In this document: piece by piece, positions 15,432 through 23,244 of the stretch
Position numbering within the stretch: position 1 is the first letter of the stretch
Layout: each line of letters opens with the position of its first letter
Assembly (NCBI RefSeq): GCF_001570425.1
Contig: NZ_BCSX01000064.1
Span: 124,001-188,000 of the forward strand
DNA length: 64,000 nucleotides
Source of the DNA: Mycolicibacterium brisbanense
GTDB taxonomy: Bacteria > Actinomycetota > Actinomycetes > Mycobacteriales > Mycobacteriaceae
Reading direction: 5' to 3'
Position numbers and translations under genes: made by a program
The notes under the pieces: generated by a model
Told to the model about the DNA's origin: nothing
Database searches by the model: none
What the model saw: only the letters and a program-made list of their open reading frames with translations

Positions 15432-16313
15432 TCAGTCGAACGGACGCCGTGGGTGGGCCCAGTGCAGTCGGACGGTCTGGCCGGGCCGCACCTGGCCCAG
15501 TTTGTCGATGTCTTCGTCGGTCACCACGCCGATCACGGGATAACCACCGGTGACCGGGTGGTCCGGACCGAGGATCACCGGAAAACCGTTGGGCGGCACC
15601 TGAATGGCCCCGCGGGTGGCGCCTTCGCTGGGCAGTTGACGATCCGGCCAGCGGTAGTCCAATGGCATGCCGACCAAACGCATGCCGACCCGGTCGCTGC
15701 GGTTGGTCACCAGCCAGTTGGTGCGGATGAGCACGTCGGGGTCGACGAACCAGTCGTCACGTGGGCCCGGCACGACCTGCAGCTCGACCGCCTCGTCGGT
15801 GATCGCGGCCACCGGAGCTTGGTCCAGTTCGGGGAACTCGTCGGTGTGTTCGCCGATGGGAAGGATGTCCCCCGGCTGCAGCGGGGTGGGCCCGATCGAC
15901 GACATCACGTCGTAGCTACGTGAACCCAGCACGGGTTCGACGTTGATGCCGCCGCGCACCGCGAGATAGCTCCGTAATCCCGAGTGCGGCGCACCGAGTG
16001 AGATCACCTGACCGTCGTGCACGTAATGGATGCTGTTGGTGCCGAACGGGATTCCGTTCACCGCGGGATCGGTGTCGGCGCCGGTGACAGCGATGGCGAC
16101 GTCTCCGCCGCGCACCCGGGCCGAGAATCCGCCGAAGGTCACCTCGATGGTGGCGTGCTCACCCGGGTTGGCCACCAGCCGGTTGGCCAGCGTGTGAGAG
16201 CGACGATCGGCGGCGCCCGAGCGGCTGACACCCATGTGTGCCAGGCCGGGGCGGCCCAGATCTTCCAGCAGTGCCAGCGGGCCGGTACGCAGCACTTCCA
16301 GTGTGGTGGTCAT
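15432..16313 (-). CDS. pxpC: 5-oxoprolinase subunit C (AHS2 / biotin-dependent carboxyltransferase family)
   Basis: 293 residues, AHS2 domain. Blocks: EVLRTGPLALLEDLGRPGLA, GVSRSGAADRRSHTLANRLV, IEVTFGGFSARV, LRSYLAVRGGI, LGSRSYDVMSSIGP, and the C-terminal VILGPDHPVTGGYPVIGVV. With PxpB it forms part of the ATP-dependent 5-oxoprolinase PxpABC that opens pyroglutamate to glutamate. Sixteen base pairs separate it from pxpB. Older names are KipA-like or allophanate-hydrolase subunit 2. No PxpA (LamB/YcsF) gene is visible next to it. Confidence 0.88.
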   Translation of the reverse strand: MTTTLEVLRTGPLALLEDLGRPGLAHMGVSRSGAADRRSHTLANRLVANPGEHATIEVTFGGFSARVRGGDVAIAVTGADTDPAVNGIPFGTNSIHYVHDGQVISLGAPHSGLRSYLAVRGGINVEPVLGSRSYDVMSSIGPTPLQPGDILPIGEHTDEFPELDQAPVAAITDEAVELQVVPGPRDDWFVDPDVLIRTNWLVTNRSDRVGMRLVGMPLDYRWPDRQLPSEGATRGAIQVPPNGFPVILGPDHPVTGGYPVIGVVTDEDIDKLGQVRPGQTVRLHWAHPRRPFD

Positions 16314-16329
16314 GTCTGTTCTGCCTCCC

Positions 16330-16992
16330 TCAACCGATCGCCCGGAACTGGACCCGCATGCCCGGCGTCAGCAGCGCCGGCTTCTCGCGGTCGACGTCGA
16401 ACAGCACGGCGTCGGTGTGCCCGATCAACTGCCAGCCGCCCGGGGACTGCCGCGGGTAGATGCCGCTGAACTCGCCGGCCAACCCGACGGCCCCGGCGGG
16501 AACGCTGGTCCGCGGTTCGGCGCGGCGGGGAACCTGCAGTCGCGGATCACCGTCCACCAGGTAGGCGAAACCTGGTGCGAAACCGCCGAATCCGACCCGC
16601 CACGGGGTCCCGATGTGCGCCGCGATGACGCCCGCGGGCGTCAGCCCGGTCAGCGCCGCCACTTCATGCAGATCGGCGCCGTCGTAGACGACGTCGATGG
16701 TCACGTCGACCTGGCCGCTCACCGGTTCGGCGGCGAGCGGCTCCGGTGCCGGCCGGAGCTTGCTCAGCCGCTGCCGGGCCCCGGGCTGGTAGCGCGGACT
16801 GGCGAGCTTGATCAGGATGGTGCGGGACGCCGGGACGATGTCCACGACACCGGGCAGCTCGGTCTTGTGCAGCTGGGCTGTCCACGCCAAAACGTCGGCC
16901 GTGCTGTCGAACTCGAGCAGCAGCGCGTGATTTCCATATTCGTGGACCGCAGGCATGACGACTGCGTCCACCACATCTGATGCCACACTCAT
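16330..16992 (-). CDS. pxpB: 5-oxoprolinase subunit B (AHS1 / KipI family)
   Basis: 220 residues, AHS1 domain. Characteristic segments: HEYGNHALLLEF, DIVPASRTILIKL, the central VGFGGFAPGFAYL, and VPAGAVGLAGEFSGIYPRQS followed by PGGWQLIGHT. Partner of PxpC in ATP-dependent 5-oxoproline hydrolysis; homologous to Bacillus KipI. ATG 16992 starts MSVASDVVDAV; an internal ATG (MPAVHEYG) is also possible. It is the upstream gene of the pxpB-pxpC pair. Confidence 0.88.
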   Translation of the reverse strand: MSVASDVVDAVVMPAVHEYGNHALLLEFDSTADVLAWTAQLHKTELPGVVDIVPASRTILIKLASPRYQPGARQRLSKLRPAPEPLAAEPVSGQVDVTIDVVYDGADLHEVAALTGLTPAGVIAAHIGTPWRVGFGGFAPGFAYLVDGDPRLQVPRRAEPRTSVPAGAVGLAGEFSGIYPRQSPGGWQLIGHTDAVLFDVDREKPALLTPGMRVQFRAIG

Positions 16993-17066
16993 ATTCCGAA
17001 ACTACCCGCGAGTAGCTAGGAAATGGGTGGCTCTATGAGCCTTGCCAGAACTGCCTTACCGAAGCC

Positions 17067-17750
17067 TCACACCGCAAGCTGGTAGGTGGGTTCGCGACGC
17101 TTGATGAAGGCGATCACGCGGTAGGTGACGGGCAGCATGACCACCTCGACCGCGGTCTTGTAGAACCAGCCGAGCGCGGTGTAGACGGCGAAGTCTCTGA
17201 ACGTCGAGATGCCGATGGCGCCTGCGGCGATGCTGCAGAACACCAGGGTGTCGCCGAGCTGTCCGGCGAACGTGGAACCGACCAGTCGGGCCCACAGGTG
17301 CTTTTCCTTGGTGCGCTGCTTGATGGCGACCACCACCCAGGCGTTGATGGTCTGCCCGACGATGAAGCCGGCCAGTCCGGCGATGATCAGCTGCGTGTAC
17401 GCATGCACGACGTTTTCGAAGTGCTCTTCGTTGGTGTAGAAGTCGGCGGCGGGCAGGTAGATGGTCACCCAGAAGGTGAACGCCGCCAGGACATTCATCG
17501 CGAAGCCGAGAAAGATCGCGCGCCGCGCGGCCTTGAATCCGTACACCTCGGAGAGCACGTCGCCGATGACGTAGGTCAGCGGAAAGACGATGAACCCGCC
17601 GTCGGTGATGATCGGACCGAACGCGACGCCCTTGGTGGCGGTGACGTTGGAGATGATCACCAATGCCGTGAACACCGCGACGAGCACCGGATAGTAGGCG
17701 GAGCCGATGGCCGCCGTGCCGCGATGCTGGTGCTCTTGGGTGCTTGTCAC
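17067..17750 (-). CDS. VUT-family (DUF165, YhhQ-like) transporter, predicted queuosine-precursor type
   Basis: 227-residue integral membrane protein with about six helices. Family hallmarks: ALVIISNVTATKGVAF, FIVFPLTYVIGDVLSEVYGF, ARRAIFLGFAMNVLAA, GFIVGQTINAWVV, and GSTFAGQLGDTLVF. YhhQ in E. coli imports preQ0/preQ1. Whether mycobacteria use the same substrate is unclear, since I see no queuosine gene here. GTG start at 17750. It stands alone between pxpB and a lipoprotein gene, all left-going. Confidence 0.85.
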   Translation of the reverse strand: MTSTQEHQHRGTAAIGSAYYPVLVAVFTALVIISNVTATKGVAFGPIITDGGFIVFPLTYVIGDVLSEVYGFKAARRAIFLGFAMNVLAAFTFWVTIYLPAADFYTNEEHFENVVHAYTQLIIAGLAGFIVGQTINAWVVVAIKQRTKEKHLWARLVGSTFAGQLGDTLVFCSIAAGAIGISTFRDFAVYTALGWFYKTAVEVVMLPVTYRVIAFIKRREPTYQLAV

Positions 17751-17786
17751 GCGGTCATTTTGTCAGGCTTGTCTTGATCGGGCCTG

Positions 17787-18740
17787 TCAGGTCAGCGCGC
17801 GGGCCAGCAGGGGTGGCAACTGATCGGCCACCAACGGGTAGGACAGCGTCGAGGCGAACGCGATGGCCCCGGCCAGGTCCTTGGTGGTGAAGACGTGCCG
17901 GTTACGCGCGGTGGCCCGCAAGCCGGCGATGGTGGGGTCGGCGAGCAACGCGTCGCGATCCTGGTCGCTCCCGGTTGTCCAGATGAGCACATCGGCACTG
18001 TCCAGGACGGCGGCCATCTGGTCGCGGGGGATCAGCTTGTCGACCGGCGGGACAGTGAAGCCGAGCTGGGTCAGGAAGTCGGTGCGCCACCCGGGCGGGG
18101 TGGCCTGAACGCTGTCGCGGAACAGCGTGCCGCCCAACAGCATCGCCTTCTTGCCGTTGAACTGCGGGTTGTTGGTGGCCGCGGCCTTGAACTTGTCGTC
18201 GACGCCGCTGATCAGGCCTGCCATCTGGTCGTTCTTGAACACGGCCTGGCCGATGATGGTGGCCTGGTCCTTCCACGGCTCGAAGAAGGCGTCCTGGCCG
18301 GACTGCGCGACGGTGGGCGCGATCTCGGACAGCTTGGCGTACGTGTCGGAGTCCAGCCCGGCATCGGTGGCGATGATGAGGTCCGGTTTGAGCCCCTTGA
18401 TCTGCTCGACCTGGATACCGTCGGCCAGGCTCAGCACCGTGGGTTGGGCGCCGGCGAGTTTGGGCTGCGCCCAAGGCCATACCGCGAACGGCTCCTCACC
18501 GAACCATTCGGTGACGGCGATCGGCACCACGCCGACGGCCAGCAGATCGTCCTGACCGGTGAAACCGGCGCTGACCACGCGCTGCGGCGGCGCCGGGATC
18601 TTCGTCTCGCCGAAGACGTGCCGGACGGTGACCGAACCGTCCTTTGCGACTTGGCCAGGCTTCTCGGTGCTGCACGCGGCTACCAGCGCCATACCCGCGG
18701 TGATAGCCAGAAACCCCCGCCGGGACACAGTTGTCGGCAC
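17787..18740 (-). CDS. iron(III)-siderophore ABC transporter substrate-binding lipoprotein (FecB2-like)
   Basis: 317-residue TroA/FepB-type periplasmic binding protein. The N-terminus has a Tat-like motif SRRGFLAIT and a lipobox VAAC (Cys23), so the protein is exported and lipid-anchored. The binding domain shows RVVSAGFTGQDDLLAVGVVP, IQVEQIKGLKPDLIIATDAG, and SDVLIWTTGSDQD-like C-terminal strands. It is in the place where M. tuberculosis has fecB2 (Rv0265c), by memory. No permease or ATPase gene is adjacent, so it must work with components elsewhere. GTG start at 18740. I see no convincing IdeR box upstream. Confidence 0.88.
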   Translation of the reverse strand: MPTTVSRRGFLAITAGMALVAACSTEKPGQVAKDGSVTVRHVFGETKIPAPPQRVVSAGFTGQDDLLAVGVVPIAVTEWFGEEPFAVWPWAQPKLAGAQPTVLSLADGIQVEQIKGLKPDLIIATDAGLDSDTYAKLSEIAPTVAQSGQDAFFEPWKDQATIIGQAVFKNDQMAGLISGVDDKFKAAATNNPQFNGKKAMLLGGTLFRDSVQATPPGWRTDFLTQLGFTVPPVDKLIPRDQMAAVLDSADVLIWTTGSDQDRDALLADPTIAGLRATARNRHVFTTKDLAGAIAFASTLSYPLVADQLPPLLARALT

Positions 18741-18864
18741 TTAGCCAGCGTAACTGCTTTGCGGTGGTGACGTCACCGAAGATGGTTGCCGTGTGCCGTG
18801 TCACGGCTGACGTCCTATTGTCGACAGCGAATATTTGGGTCCGGGTGGCCGTATCCTCATCCCC

Positions 18865-19152
18865 ATGATGCGGCGCAGGGTGCTGTTCGCCATGTTCGGG
18901 CTGGCTCTTCCGGTTGCCGTCACGGTGGCCCCGCCGGCCGCGGCTGATTGTGTCGATGCCGGCGGCTCCACGGTGTGTGCGCAGGGGACTGTGCGCGGCG
19001 GCGGCCCGGAGCCGCCGACCGCGGGCCCGTACTACCCGTATCCGTGCGAGCTCGACTGGTACTGCGACACCGGTGGTCTCAACATCATCATCGGTGGTGG
19101 AGACAACGGTTGGGACGGTGGAGGCATCCGCCCGATCCGTCCGGGCCGGTAG
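18865..19152 (+). CDS. small secreted protein, hypothetical
   Basis: 95 residues. MMRRRVLFAMFGLALPVAV is a Sec signal peptide with a likely cleavage after AAA (PPAAA|DCVDAGG). The mature part of about 65 residues has four cysteines (DCV, TVC, YPC, WYC), a Gly/Pro-rich linker, and a Gly-rich tail (IIIGGGDNGWDGGG). The cysteine pairs suggest disulfides outside the membrane. ATG 18865 or the next ATG is the start. It is divergent from the FecB2-like gene. The function is unknown; similar small exported proteins are common in mycobacteria. Confidence 0.75.
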   Translation: MMRRRVLFAMFGLALPVAVTVAPPAAADCVDAGGSTVCAQGTVRGGGPEPPTAGPYYPYPCELDWYCDTGGLNIIIGGGDNGWDGGGIRPIRPGR

Positions 19153-19227
19153 CGTCGTTCCACACAGCGGACACGCCCTCCCGATAACTCCACGGGCACG
19201 GCAGGTCCGGGCGTAGTGTGCACGTCC

Positions 19228-20829
19228 GTGCTGACCCTGTTCCACGGTGGAGTGATCTGGACTCCGATGACAACAACAGATGCGTTACTCGTCTCCGACG
19301 GTGTCGTGCAGGCGATCGGAGACCAGGCGCGAGAACACACCGCCGACGAGCAGGTCGACCTGGAGGGCGGCTTTCTGATGCCGTCGTTCGGTGACGGACA
19401 CGCTCACCCGCTCTACGGTGGTCTGGAGTCGGCGGGGCCCGCGGTGCGGCCGTGCAAGTCGATCGACGAGATCGTGACGGCGGTAAAGACTTATGCCGCA
19501 GCGCATCCCGAGCAGGAGTGGATCGTCGGGGCGTCCTACGACGGCAGCCTGGCCCCCGGTGGGCTGTTCGACGCGCGCTGGCTCGACGCGGCCGTTCCGG
19601 ATCGGCCGGTCGTGCTGCGGGCGTGGGACTACCACACCATGTGGGTCAACTCGGTCGCACTGGAGCGGGCCGGGATCACCGCCGACACCCCGGAGCCGGT
19701 GCTGGGTGAGATCCCCCGCCGCGACGACGGTTCCCCGCTGGGCACGCTGCGTGAGTGGGGCGCGACCGACCTGGTCGCCGCGGTGATGCCGGTCCGTGAC
19801 GAGGCGGTGCGGGTCGCCGCGCTCGGCACCGCTGCCGACTATTACCTGGCCCGCGGGGTCACGTGGGTGCAGGATGCCTGGGTCGAACCCGGGGACGTGG
19901 AAACCTACCTCGCGGCAGCCCATCAGGGCGCCCTCCGGATGCGCTTCAACCTTGCCTTCTATGCCGATCCGCGGCATTTCGACTCGCAGGTAACGCATTA
20001 CGCCGATGCCGTGGCCCGGGTGCGGTCCGCGGGCTCGCCGTTGCTGACAGCGCAGACCGTGAAGTTCTTCGCCGACGGGGTCGTGGAGAACGAGACGGGC
20101 GCCCTGCTTGAGCCGTATTGCTCGGGTCTGCATAACCACGGCATGCAGTTGTGGGAAGGCGATTCCCTCGCGGAGGCTGCGCGACAGGTCGACGATCTGG
20201 GCCTGCAGATCCATATCCACGCGATCGGTGACGCCGCAGTCCGGCAGGCTCTCGATGCCATCGAATACGTTGTGCGACACAATGGTCCGCGCGACCGCAG
20301 GCCTGTCATCGCGCATGCTCAGCTGGTGGACGACGCCGATATCGGCCGGTTCGCGGAGCTGGGCGTGATACCGAACATGCAGCCGCTGTGGGCGCAGATG
20401 GATGCGCTGATGACAGTGCTGACCATCCCGCGGCTCGGTCCGGCACGCTCGGATCAGCAGTATCGCATGCGCACACTGGAAAACTCCGGTGCGGCATTGG
20501 CATTCGGCTCCGACTGGCCGGTGTCGTCGGGCGCTCCGCTGGACGGCATCGCCGTGGCGGTGTCGCGGCGCACCGCGGCGGGGGAGCCCGCGGGCGGCTG
20601 GACTCCCGAGGAGATTCTGCCGCTGGAACCCGCGCTGGCCTCGTATACCGCAGCAGTGGCGTATCAGGCCTTCGCCGAGGATGATTGGGGCCGGATCGCG
20701 CCGGGCGCCAGCGCGGATCTGGTGTGGCTGGAGCGTGATCCGCGGACGGTATCGCCGCTGGATCTTCCGGCACTGGGGGTGCGCGCCACCTATCTACAAG
20801 GCCGGCCGGTCTATTCGGCCGCGAGGTGA
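19228..20829 (+). CDS. amidohydrolase 3 family metal-dependent hydrolase (YtcJ-like)
   Basis: 533 residues, normal for the Amidohydro_3 family. Metal sites: FGDGHAHPLYGG (HxH) near residue 60, IHIHAIGDAAVRQALD (His in the middle), VIAHAQLV, and FGSDWPVSS (metal Asp). The start is uncertain: GTG 19228 (VLTLFHGGVIWTP) fits the family best, GTG 19216 is also in frame. The substrate is not predictable; relatives hydrolyse amides or cyclic imides. The gene is followed after 11 bp by an APC permease, so the pair may import and hydrolyse one nitrogenous compound. Confidence 0.85.
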   Translation: MLTLFHGGVIWTPMTTTDALLVSDGVVQAIGDQAREHTADEQVDLEGGFLMPSFGDGHAHPLYGGLESAGPAVRPCKSIDEIVTAVKTYAAAHPEQEWIVGASYDGSLAPGGLFDARWLDAAVPDRPVVLRAWDYHTMWVNSVALERAGITADTPEPVLGEIPRRDDGSPLGTLREWGATDLVAAVMPVRDEAVRVAALGTAADYYLARGVTWVQDAWVEPGDVETYLAAAHQGALRMRFNLAFYADPRHFDSQVTHYADAVARVRSAGSPLLTAQTVKFFADGVVENETGALLEPYCSGLHNHGMQLWEGDSLAEAARQVDDLGLQIHIHAIGDAAVRQALDAIEYVVRHNGPRDRRPVIAHAQLVDDADIGRFAELGVIPNMQPLWAQMDALMTVLTIPRLGPARSDQQYRMRTLENSGAALAFGSDWPVSSGAPLDGIAVAVSRRTAAGEPAGGWTPEEILPLEPALASYTAAVAYQAFAEDDWGRIAPGASADLVWLERDPRTVSPLDLPALGVRATYLQGRPVYSAAR

Positions 20830-20840
20830 AAGGCAACGCG

Positions 20841-22184
20841 ATGACCCCAACGACATCCGAGGCGGAGGACCACCTCAACCGCGTACTGGGCTTACCGTCC
20901 CTGGTGTTGTTCGGCCTGGTGTACATGGTGCCGCTCACGGTGTTCACCACCTACGGCATCGTCACCCAGACCACCGGTGGCCGTGTGCCGCTGGCCTACG
21001 TCGTCACGCTCGCGGCCATGGTGTTCACCGCCCGGTCGTATGCCAGGATGTCGGCGGCGTATCCGGTGGCAGGTTCGGCATATACCTACGCGCAGAAGTC
21101 TTTTGGTGCCCCGATCGGCTTCCTGGGCGGCTGGTCGCTGCTGCTCGACTACTTGTTCCTGCCGATGATCAATTATCTGGTGATCGGCATCTACTTGGAG
21201 CAGGCCCTGCCCGCGGTTCCCGCATGGGTATGGGTGGTGGCCTCCATCGCCCTGGTGACCGTGCTCAACATCATCGGCATCGTCTCGGTCAACCGGACCA
21301 ACTTCGTCATCATCGCCGCCCAAACCATCTTCATCGTCGTCTTCGTGGTGCTGTCGGTCGTGACGGTGACCAAGGCCGGCTCCCTCGATCTGGCGGCACC
21401 GTTCCGCGGTGACGGGACCGCGCCCGGTGCCGGGCCGATATTCGCCGGTGCTGCGGTGCTGTGCCTGTCGTTCCTCGGTTTCGACGCGGTGTCGACCCTG
21501 TCCGAGGAGGCAAAGGACCCGAAACGGTCTGTGCCGCGGGCGATCATGATCGCGACGCTGGCCTCGGGCCTGATCTTCATCGTGCTGTCCTATCTGTCGC
21601 AGCTGGTGTTCCCGTCGAACAAGTTCGCCGATGTCGATTCGGGCTCGCTGGACGTGGTGTCGGCCGCCGGGGGCAAGTTCCTCGTGGTGTTCTTCACTTC
21701 GGCCTATGTCGCGGGAGCGCTGGGCTCGGCGCTGACATCGCAGGCTTCGGTGGCGCGCATCCTCTACGCGATGGGCCGCGACGGCATCCTGCCGCGACCT
21801 GTGTTCGGCAAGCTGTCGCACAAGTACCTCACCCCGATCTATGCGATCCTGGTGGTGTCGGCGGTGTCGCTGCTCGCTGTCGTGATCCAGCTGGAGACTC
21901 TCGCCTCGCTGATCAGTTTCGGTGCGCTGATGGCCTTTTCGGCGGTCAACCTGTCGGTGATCAAGCACTATTTCCTCGATCATCGTGAGCGCAGCGGCGG
22001 GGCCGTGATCAACAACCTGGTGTTGCCCCTGATCGGTTTCGCGTTGACAGTGTGGTTGTGGACGAGCCTGTCCGCGACTGCCTTGATCATCGGAATGTGT
22101 TGGCTTGCCGTCGGTTTCGTGTGGTTGCTGGGAGTTACCCGGGGCTTCACCCGACCGACGCCCGTGATGGACATGAAGGAGTAG
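20841..22184 (+). CDS. APC-superfamily amino acid/polyamine permease
   Basis: 447 residues with about 12 hydrophobic helices. N-terminal LNRVLGLPSLVLFGLVYMVP and AYPVAGSAYTYAQKSFG are typical of APC transporters, close to the putrescine importer (PuuP) branch; DAVSTLSEEAKDPKRSVPRA and GRDGILPRPVFGKLSHKY are the conserved cytosolic loops. ATG 20841 is preceded by GAAAGG; a GTG at 20826 overlaps the previous stop and is an alternative. Forms a two-gene unit with the amidohydrolase, ending at a strong hairpin. Confidence 0.88.
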   Translation: MTPTTSEAEDHLNRVLGLPSLVLFGLVYMVPLTVFTTYGIVTQTTGGRVPLAYVVTLAAMVFTARSYARMSAAYPVAGSAYTYAQKSFGAPIGFLGGWSLLLDYLFLPMINYLVIGIYLEQALPAVPAWVWVVASIALVTVLNIIGIVSVNRTNFVIIAAQTIFIVVFVVLSVVTVTKAGSLDLAAPFRGDGTAPGAGPIFAGAAVLCLSFLGFDAVSTLSEEAKDPKRSVPRAIMIATLASGLIFIVLSYLSQLVFPSNKFADVDSGSLDVVSAAGGKFLVVFFTSAYVAGALGSALTSQASVARILYAMGRDGILPRPVFGKLSHKYLTPIYAILVVSAVSLLAVVIQLETLASLISFGALMAFSAVNLSVIKHYFLDHRERSGGAVINNLVLPLIGFALTVWLWTSLSATALIIGMCWLAVGFVWLLGVTRGFTRPTPVMDMKE

Positions 22185-22196
22185 CACTCAGCTACG

Positions 22197-22253
22197 CGAA
22201 TGGCCACTTGCTGCACACGCATGACGAAAAAGCGTGCAGCAAGTGGCCATTCG
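22197..22253. terminator. long perfect hairpin between convergent genes (likely bidirectional terminator)
   Basis: Left arm 22197-22220, loop ATGACGAAAAA (22221-22231), right arm 22232-22253. The outer 19 bp (CGAATGGCCACTTGCTGCA and its inverse) pair perfectly, with a CGC/GCG continuation after a two-base bulge. It lies 12 bp after the permease stop and 10 bp before the ohr stop, exactly where two transcripts converge. A transposon-end or repeat-family origin cannot be excluded. Confidence 0.75.
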
Positions 22254-22263
22254 ACTGATGCGG

Positions 22264-22683
22264 TCAGACCACCGTGATGATGACGTCGATGTTGCCGCGG
22301 GTGGCCTTCGAGTAGGGGCAGACCTGGTGTGCCTCGTCGGCGATCGTCTGCGCGAGTTCGCGATCGAGCCCTGGAACGCTGACGTTGAGGCGCGCCTGCA
22401 GGGAGAACCCGCCGTCGGAGTTGATCAGGTCGACCTCGGCGTCGACTGCGGTGTCCGCAGGCAGCTTGACCTTGTGCTGGCCGGCGACCAGACCCATGGC
22501 GCTGAGGTAGCAGGCCGACCATCCCGCGGCGAACAGCTGCTCGGGGTTGGTGCCTGCGCCGTTGCCACCCGGAGGGGTCAGCTGGATGTCGAGGTTCCCG
22601 TCCGAGCTGTAGGACTCGCCCTGGCGCCCGCCGGTGGTGTGCGTCTTGGCGGTGTAGACGACGTTGGCGGTCTGTGCGGTCAT
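22264..22683 (-). CDS. ohr: organic hydroperoxide resistance protein Ohr (OsmC family)
   Basis: 139-residue cytosolic thiol peroxidase reducing organic and fatty-acid hydroperoxides with lipoylated partners. The catalytic cysteine pair is present: AAGWSACYLSAM (about Cys59) and HQVCPYSKATRG (about Cys123), with the active-site Arg region SYSSDGNLDIQLTPPGG upstream. ATG 22683 follows GGGAGACTTTC. Divergent from ohrR, with operator copies in between. Corresponds by memory to M. smegmatis MSMEG_0447. Confidence 0.95.
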   Translation of the reverse strand: MTAQTANVVYTAKTHTTGGRQGESYSSDGNLDIQLTPPGGNGAGTNPEQLFAAGWSACYLSAMGLVAGQHKVKLPADTAVDAEVDLINSDGGFSLQARLNVSVPGLDRELAQTIADEAHQVCPYSKATRGNIDVIITVV

Positions 22684-22705
22684 GAAAGTCTCCCGGTTCT
22701 GTTTG

Positions 22706-22725
22706 ATCGGATCCGATCTAATCGG
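22706..22725. promoter_or_regulatory. OhrR operator O1 at the ohr promoter
   Basis: ATCGGATCCGAT (a perfect 12-bp palindrome), CTA, then ATCGG. An almost identical copy occurs at 22777-22796. It covers the probable -10 (TTAGAT on the minus strand) of ohr, so OhrR binding would block transcription until oxidised. Confidence 0.75.
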
Positions 22726-22776
22726 ACTCGCCTGATACTAACGGCGCGCAGACCGTTTGTCATCCCATCCGATTGA

Positions 22777-22796
22777 ATCGGATCCGATATAATCGG
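22777..22796. promoter_or_regulatory. OhrR operator O2 overlapping the ohrR -10
   Basis: Second copy: ATCGGATCCGAT, ATA, ATCGG, matching O1 at all but one spacer base. The consensus -10 TATAAT (22788-22793) is inside the operator. The transcription start would fall at about 22800-22801, at the first base of the ohrR GTG, so ohrR may be autorepressed and translated from a leaderless mRNA (inference). A further CCGATTGAATCGG inverted repeat overlaps the left edge (22770-22782). Confidence 0.7.
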
Positions 22797-22800
22797 GATC

Positions 22801-23244
22801 GTGAGGAAAGACACCCCGCAGCTCTCCGACTTCCTGTGCTTTGCCATCTATTCGGCCAACCTGGCCTACGGCAAGGCCTACAAGCCCATCCTGGAGAAGC
22901 TCGGCGTCACCTACACGCAGTACATTGCGATCGTGGCCTTGTGGGAGCAAGACCATCAGACCGTCGGAAGCCTCGGCGAGAAGCTGTTTCTCGAATCGAA
23001 CACGCTGACGCCGATTCTGAAAAAGCTTGAAACGATGGGCTATCTCACGCGCGAACGTGACCCCAACGACGAACGGCAGGTGGTCGTCAGTCTCACCGAC
23101 GCCGGCCGCAAGCTTCGTCAGCAGGGCCTCGAGATGGATCTCGTCGCGGCCACCGGTCTGGAGCCCGAGGAGTTCCGCGCCATGCAGCGTGGCGTCGTCA
23201 AACTCCGCGACAACCTGCGCGGGCACGCGCAAGAGAACAGCTAG
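22801..23244 (+). CDS. ohrR: MarR-family peroxide-sensing repressor OhrR
   Basis: 147 residues. The redox cysteine of OhrR proteins is present in LSDFLCFAIYSAN (about Cys14), with the conserved tyrosines nearby. The winged helix-turn-helix is VGSLGEKLFLESNTLTPILK followed by the wing TRERDPNDERQVVVSLT. It represses ohr and itself until the cysteine is oxidised by organic peroxide. The GTG start sits four bases after operator O2. The counterpart in M. smegmatis is MSMEG_0448, from memory. Confidence 0.95.
   Translation: MRKDTPQLSDFLCFAIYSANLAYGKAYKPILEKLGVTYTQYIAIVALWEQDHQTVGSLGEKLFLESNTLTPILKKLETMGYLTRERDPNDERQVVVSLTDAGRKLRQQGLEMDLVAATGLEPEEFRAMQRGVVKLRDNLRGHAQENS

Noticed and set aside
18741..18864. 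IdeR (iron box) upstream of the FecB2-like lipoprotein
   Set aside because: TTAGCC...GTAAC near 18741 resembles only part of the TTAGGTTAGGCTAACCTAA pattern; too few matches.
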